A program made the position numbers and the translations under genes. Positions 13,337-15,915 of a DNA stretch of 15,915 nt are shown here, piece after piece. The first letter of the stretch is position 1; every line of letters starts with the position of its first letter. The DNA comes from SAT2750 sp964476375 (GTDB lineage: Bacteria > Planctomycetota > Planctomycetia > Pirellulales > Pirellulaceae): assembly GCA_964476375.1 (NCBI GenBank), contig CAYYZW010000003.1, forward strand, positions 1 through 15,915, in the 5' to 3' direction. The notes under the pieces were generated by a model, which worked only from the letters and a program-made list of their open reading frames with translations, searched no databases and had not been told where the DNA came from.

Positions 13337-15625
13337 ATGTCAGAAAAAGCTCCTGATTCCCTGGATGACCAGCATGTGCTGGATGCCGCCCTGGCGCTGT
13401 GGAGCGAAAAAGGATATGCCAACAGTACCCTGCGCGAACTGTCACGCAGACTCGGTATTGGAATCAGCAGGCTCTACGAGCAGTTTCCCAGCAAGGAACA
13501 CCTTGTTTTTTTTCTTTACCGTCAGCTCAATCAGCAGGCGCTGGAGAAATTCCAGGCCGGCCAGGAGGACAGTGAGCATGATCTCAATGCTGGTTTCCGG
13601 CTCTTCCTGCAATCCAAGCTGACGGTGCTGGAGCCACACCGCGAAGCAATGATTGCGATTTTTCGCGAAGCGATTGATCCGAACTCGACCCTGAGTCCCT
13701 TGAGTGGTGAAGCGGCAGGTGTGCGAGAGGCCAACCTTGATGTGCTGAAGGGCCTGTTGCGTAAAAGTGGAGTCGAGGAAGAAGAAAATCTCGAGCGGTT
13801 TTCCCGGCTCGCCTGGATGCTGCACCTGGTGGTCATACTCTACTGGCTTCATGACCGTTCAGAAGACCTGGGTAATACAAAACAGGTGGTCGACAAGGCG
13901 GCCGAGTTGTCGTCCTTTCTCCCGCTATTGAAAATGGTGCCGGACGCTGATCGCTGGCTGGCCCTGCTCCAGGGAGTGGTGCAGGAACCGCTGGCCACGC
14001 AGCCATCGAAAGCAGCCCCTGCTGCGAGGGATGCTCCCCTGGAACACTATGATGTTGTCGTGATTGGTGCTGGTCCGATCGGCATGCTCTATGCAACCTG
14101 GCTGAAGATGAAACGCCCGGCGACCTCCGTCCTGGTACTTGATCGCAGCAGGCAGGCTGGGCACAAGATCGGGGAGAGTACGCTCTCTGGGTTCTGCAAG
14201 GCGGCACGGAGTGTGGGCATTGCCCATGAGGTGATGCAGCGACTTTTCTTCCCCAAGAATGGCCTTGGTTTTTTCCATGTAAATCCCGGGACGAGGGAAC
14301 TGACTGCCGCGTCGGAGTACATCCTGGAGACGTTCGACGAGACATTCCAGGTCGAGCGACGGGTGATGGACCAGTTGTTGATTGACAACGGCACACAGAA
14401 AGGGGTTTCGGTCATTCAAGGGGCCACGGTAGAGATCCAGCGGTGTCTGCTGGAAACCTCTCCCAGCGAGGTGGCATTTCAGATTGGAAGTCGTGAGTTT
14501 CGTGTGGCTGCCTCGCTGGTGGTGGATGCCAGTGGTCCGGCTCGTGTCCTGGGACGTCATGTCCAGCAATACGCCGAGGACAAGGTCAACTTCCAGACCA
14601 GTGCCGTCTGGGCTTACTTTCGGAATGTCCGCAGCCTGGACAGCTATGACTGGCAGAAAGTCGCCCAGTTTCCTCGTGATGAATATACCCAGCACATTTG
14701 TTTTGCCGAGGGCTGGATGTGGTATATCCCGCTTGTCTCCTGGCAGGATGCTCCGGACTCCAACCTGCAACAGATGCTGGGTCATGTGTTACAGTCCGGG
14801 CAGCCCTTGCCGAGCCGGCGGGAATTAATGGACCGGTTTGGCTGTCCGGCCTCGGAGATTGTCAGTATTGGAATGGTCCTGCGCCAGGATCGGGACAGCC
14901 ATCTGCGTGATGACCCCCGGGCGGCATTCGAGACCTACCGGCACAAGTATCCGGCCATTGACAAGGTCCTGGAGGGGGCCGAACTGCTTTCCGGATACTA
15001 CGAGCCGGGAAGCCCATTTTCATCGCGGTCCGGATTTCGCCGGCATGCACGGCAGGTCACGGGCAACGGCTGGTTATTGATCGGTGATGCAGCCTTTTTT
15101 GTTGACCCGTTGATCTCACCCGGACTCACCAGTGGTGCTGCGACCGCTTTTCGGGCGGTGCATGCCACGATCGAGGCACTGGAGAATCCTCAGAACGGGC
15201 AGGCCGCCTTCGCCGGCTATGAGGAATTTGCTCACCGGTTACATGATGCCCTCGAACGGGATAACCAGCTTGTCTACATGTCCTTCAATCATCCCGAGGC
15301 TCTTGAAATCGTCCAGCGGTTTCAGGAGATTGATGCCCGCCGGCACTTCAGCGAACACGAGGGCAATGACTACCTGCTGGAGGATATCAATGTCTGGGGA
15401 ATCCTGGACGAGGACTACCAGATCCTGCAGAGAAAGTTGCATCAGGTCATGTCGGAAGCGGAACAACAGGTTGGTGTGGAAGTGCCGGTCCAGGAACAGT
15501 CCGCGAGTGACTACCAGCTGATGGTGGAGCAGATGCGGGAATGTCTCGGTGCGCACCTGGAGGAGTCTGCGGAATGGACTCCTTTCATCACGCAGAACGA
15601 ATCGACAGACACCACGGCCCAGTAA
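13337..15625 (+). CDS. TetR-family regulator fused to a flavin-dependent halogenase-like FAD enzyme
   Basis: The 762-residue polypeptide is one uninterrupted frame. Residues about 10-215 form a complete TetR-type module: the helix-turn-helix STLRELSRRLGIGISRLYEQ ends in FPSKEHL, then an all-helical ligand/dimer region. A short Ala/Pro-rich linker (about 215-238) leads to an FAD enzyme. This part has GAGPIG at 244-249, GEST at 279-282, a lysine at 307 in FFPKNGLGFF that aligns with the halogenase lysine region, WMWYIP at 460-465 (the WxWxIP signature) and GDAAFFVDPLISPGLTSG at 583-600 (the FxxPxxSxG signature). About 160 residues follow, partly helical and acidic. The ATG at 13337 is chosen; a TTG at 13304 would add eleven residues. 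It is divergent from the methylamine operon. Whether it halogenates, hydroxylates or only senses is unknown. Confidence 0.85.
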   Translation: MSEKAPDSLDDQHVLDAALALWSEKGYANSTLRELSRRLGIGISRLYEQFPSKEHLVFFLYRQLNQQALEKFQAGQEDSEHDLNAGFRLFLQSKLTVLEPHREAMIAIFREAIDPNSTLSPLSGEAAGVREANLDVLKGLLRKSGVEEEENLERFSRLAWMLHLVVILYWLHDRSEDLGNTKQVVDKAAELSSFLPLLKMVPDADRWLALLQGVVQEPLATQPSKAAPAARDAPLEHYDVVVIGAGPIGMLYATWLKMKRPATSVLVLDRSRQAGHKIGESTLSGFCKAARSVGIAHEVMQRLFFPKNGLGFFHVNPGTRELTAASEYILETFDETFQVERRVMDQLLIDNGTQKGVSVIQGATVEIQRCLLETSPSEVAFQIGSREFRVAASLVVDASGPARVLGRHVQQYAEDKVNFQTSAVWAYFRNVRSLDSYDWQKVAQFPRDEYTQHICFAEGWMWYIPLVSWQDAPDSNLQQMLGHVLQSGQPLPSRRELMDRFGCPASEIVSIGMVLRQDRDSHLRDDPRAAFETYRHKYPAIDKVLEGAELLSGYYEPGSPFSSRSGFRRHARQVTGNGWLLIGDAAFFVDPLISPGLTSGAATAFRAVHATIEALENPQNGQAAFAGYEEFAHRLHDALERDNQLVYMSFNHPEALEIVQRFQEIDARRHFSEHEGNDYLLEDINVWGILDEDYQILQRKLHQVMSEAEQQVGVEVPVQEQSASDYQLMVEQMRECLGAHLEESAEWTPFITQNESTDTTAQ

Positions 15626-15641
15626 ACCCGGGTACCGGACG

Positions 15642-15915
15642 ATGCTGCCGTTTACGAAATCGAGTGGGGCATTCGACGTTCTGCCCCTGGAAATGGACCG
15701 GGACTACAAGGAGATCGACCGTCTCTTTGAAGCGGAGGAATGGCCGTTTATTCGTGCGGACCTGGAAGCCTCCCATGCCCAGCCCCGCTCCACGGCGCTG
15801 GTGGCCCGATCGGGTGACCAGATGCTCGGTTTTTTTGCGACACATCATTTTGGAGATATTGGCTATCTCGACATGAAGATCGTCAGCCCCCAGGCGCGCG
15901 TCTCCCACGTGGCCC
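15642..15915 (+). CDS. GNAT-like N-acetyltransferase, N-terminal part, cut by window edge
   Basis: The frame opens at the ATG at 15642 and runs past the right edge, giving 91 visible residues. The stretch LVARSGDQMLGFFATHHFGD near residues 57-76, followed by IGYLDMKIVSP, has the strand pattern of the GNAT N-terminal half (a beta-hairpin around a Gly-Phe turn, then strand beta-4). The acetyl-CoA loop would lie beyond the edge, so the call is tentative. It begins 16 bases after the fusion gene's stop with no terminator between, so the two are likely co-transcribed. The ribosome binding site is weak. Confidence 0.5.
   Translation, partial: MLPFTKSSGAFDVLPLEMDRDYKEIDRLFEAEEWPFIRADLEASHAQPRSTALVARSGDQMLGFFATHHFGDIGYLDMKIVSPQARVSHVA

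Noticed and set aside
13975..14049. Separate start for the FAD domain (GTG near 13978) that would split the fusion into two genes
   Set aside because: There is no stop between the domains, no clear ribosome binding site at proper distance, and the linker is in frame. An internal start cannot be wholly excluded, but the full-length fusion is the simpler reading.
13925..14785. 286-codon minus-strand frame inside the fusion gene
   Set aside because: It is antisense to the FAD domain, which carries multiple family signatures in the plus-strand frame. No recognisable protein features.
13211..15636. GGTACCCGGG at 13211-13220 and its complement CCCGGGTACC at 15627-15636 flanking the fusion gene, as possible mobile-element ends
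   Set aside because: Only ten bases match, there are no target-site duplications or transposase, and GC-rich palindromic hexamers of this type are common here.

Overview
The window is bacterial, GC-rich and densely coding, except for an AT-richer stretch at the left edge. Gene packing is operon-like, with overlaps or gaps of a few bases, and several Shine-Dalgarno sites are recognisable. I cannot fix the phylum from sequence alone. A marine or soil methylamine-using bacterium is a reasonable reading; I do not claim a genus.

Layout: (1) Positions 1-1158, minus strand, hold the N-terminal 386 residues of a YcjX/DUF463-type P-loop protein that runs off the left edge. (2) Positions 1355-13048, minus strand, hold one compact eleven-gene operon read right to left: mgsA, mgsB, mgsC, amtB, a 76-residue single-span membrane protein, gmaS, mgdA, mgdB, mgdC, mgdD, and a stand-alone B3/B4-domain protein. 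(3) Positions 13049-13336 are a divergent control region with a candidate promoter carrying a perfect dyad between its -35 and -10, and a 12-bp inverted repeat. (4) Positions 13337-15625, plus strand, encode one 762-residue polypeptide: a full TetR-family regulator followed by a flavin-dependent halogenase-like FAD enzyme. (5) From 15642 to the right edge is the start of a GNAT-like gene.

The operon encodes the whole indirect (N-methylglutamate) route of methylamine use. The Amt protein would bring in ammonium or methylammonium. GmaS joins methylamine to glutamate, giving gamma-glutamylmethylamide. MgsABC, built like a split glutamate synthase, makes N-methylglutamate. MgdABCD, built like heterotetrameric sarcosine oxidase, oxidises it back to glutamate and releases the methyl carbon as formaldehyde or methylene-tetrahydrofolate. 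No folate C1-oxidation genes lie in the window, so use as a nitrogen source is at least as likely as full methylotrophy.

The most unusual items are the TetR-halogenase-like fusion divergent from the methylamine operon, the tRNA-editing-type B3/B4 domain at the operon's end, the unknown small membrane protein between amtB and gmaS, and the dyad structures in the divergent control region.
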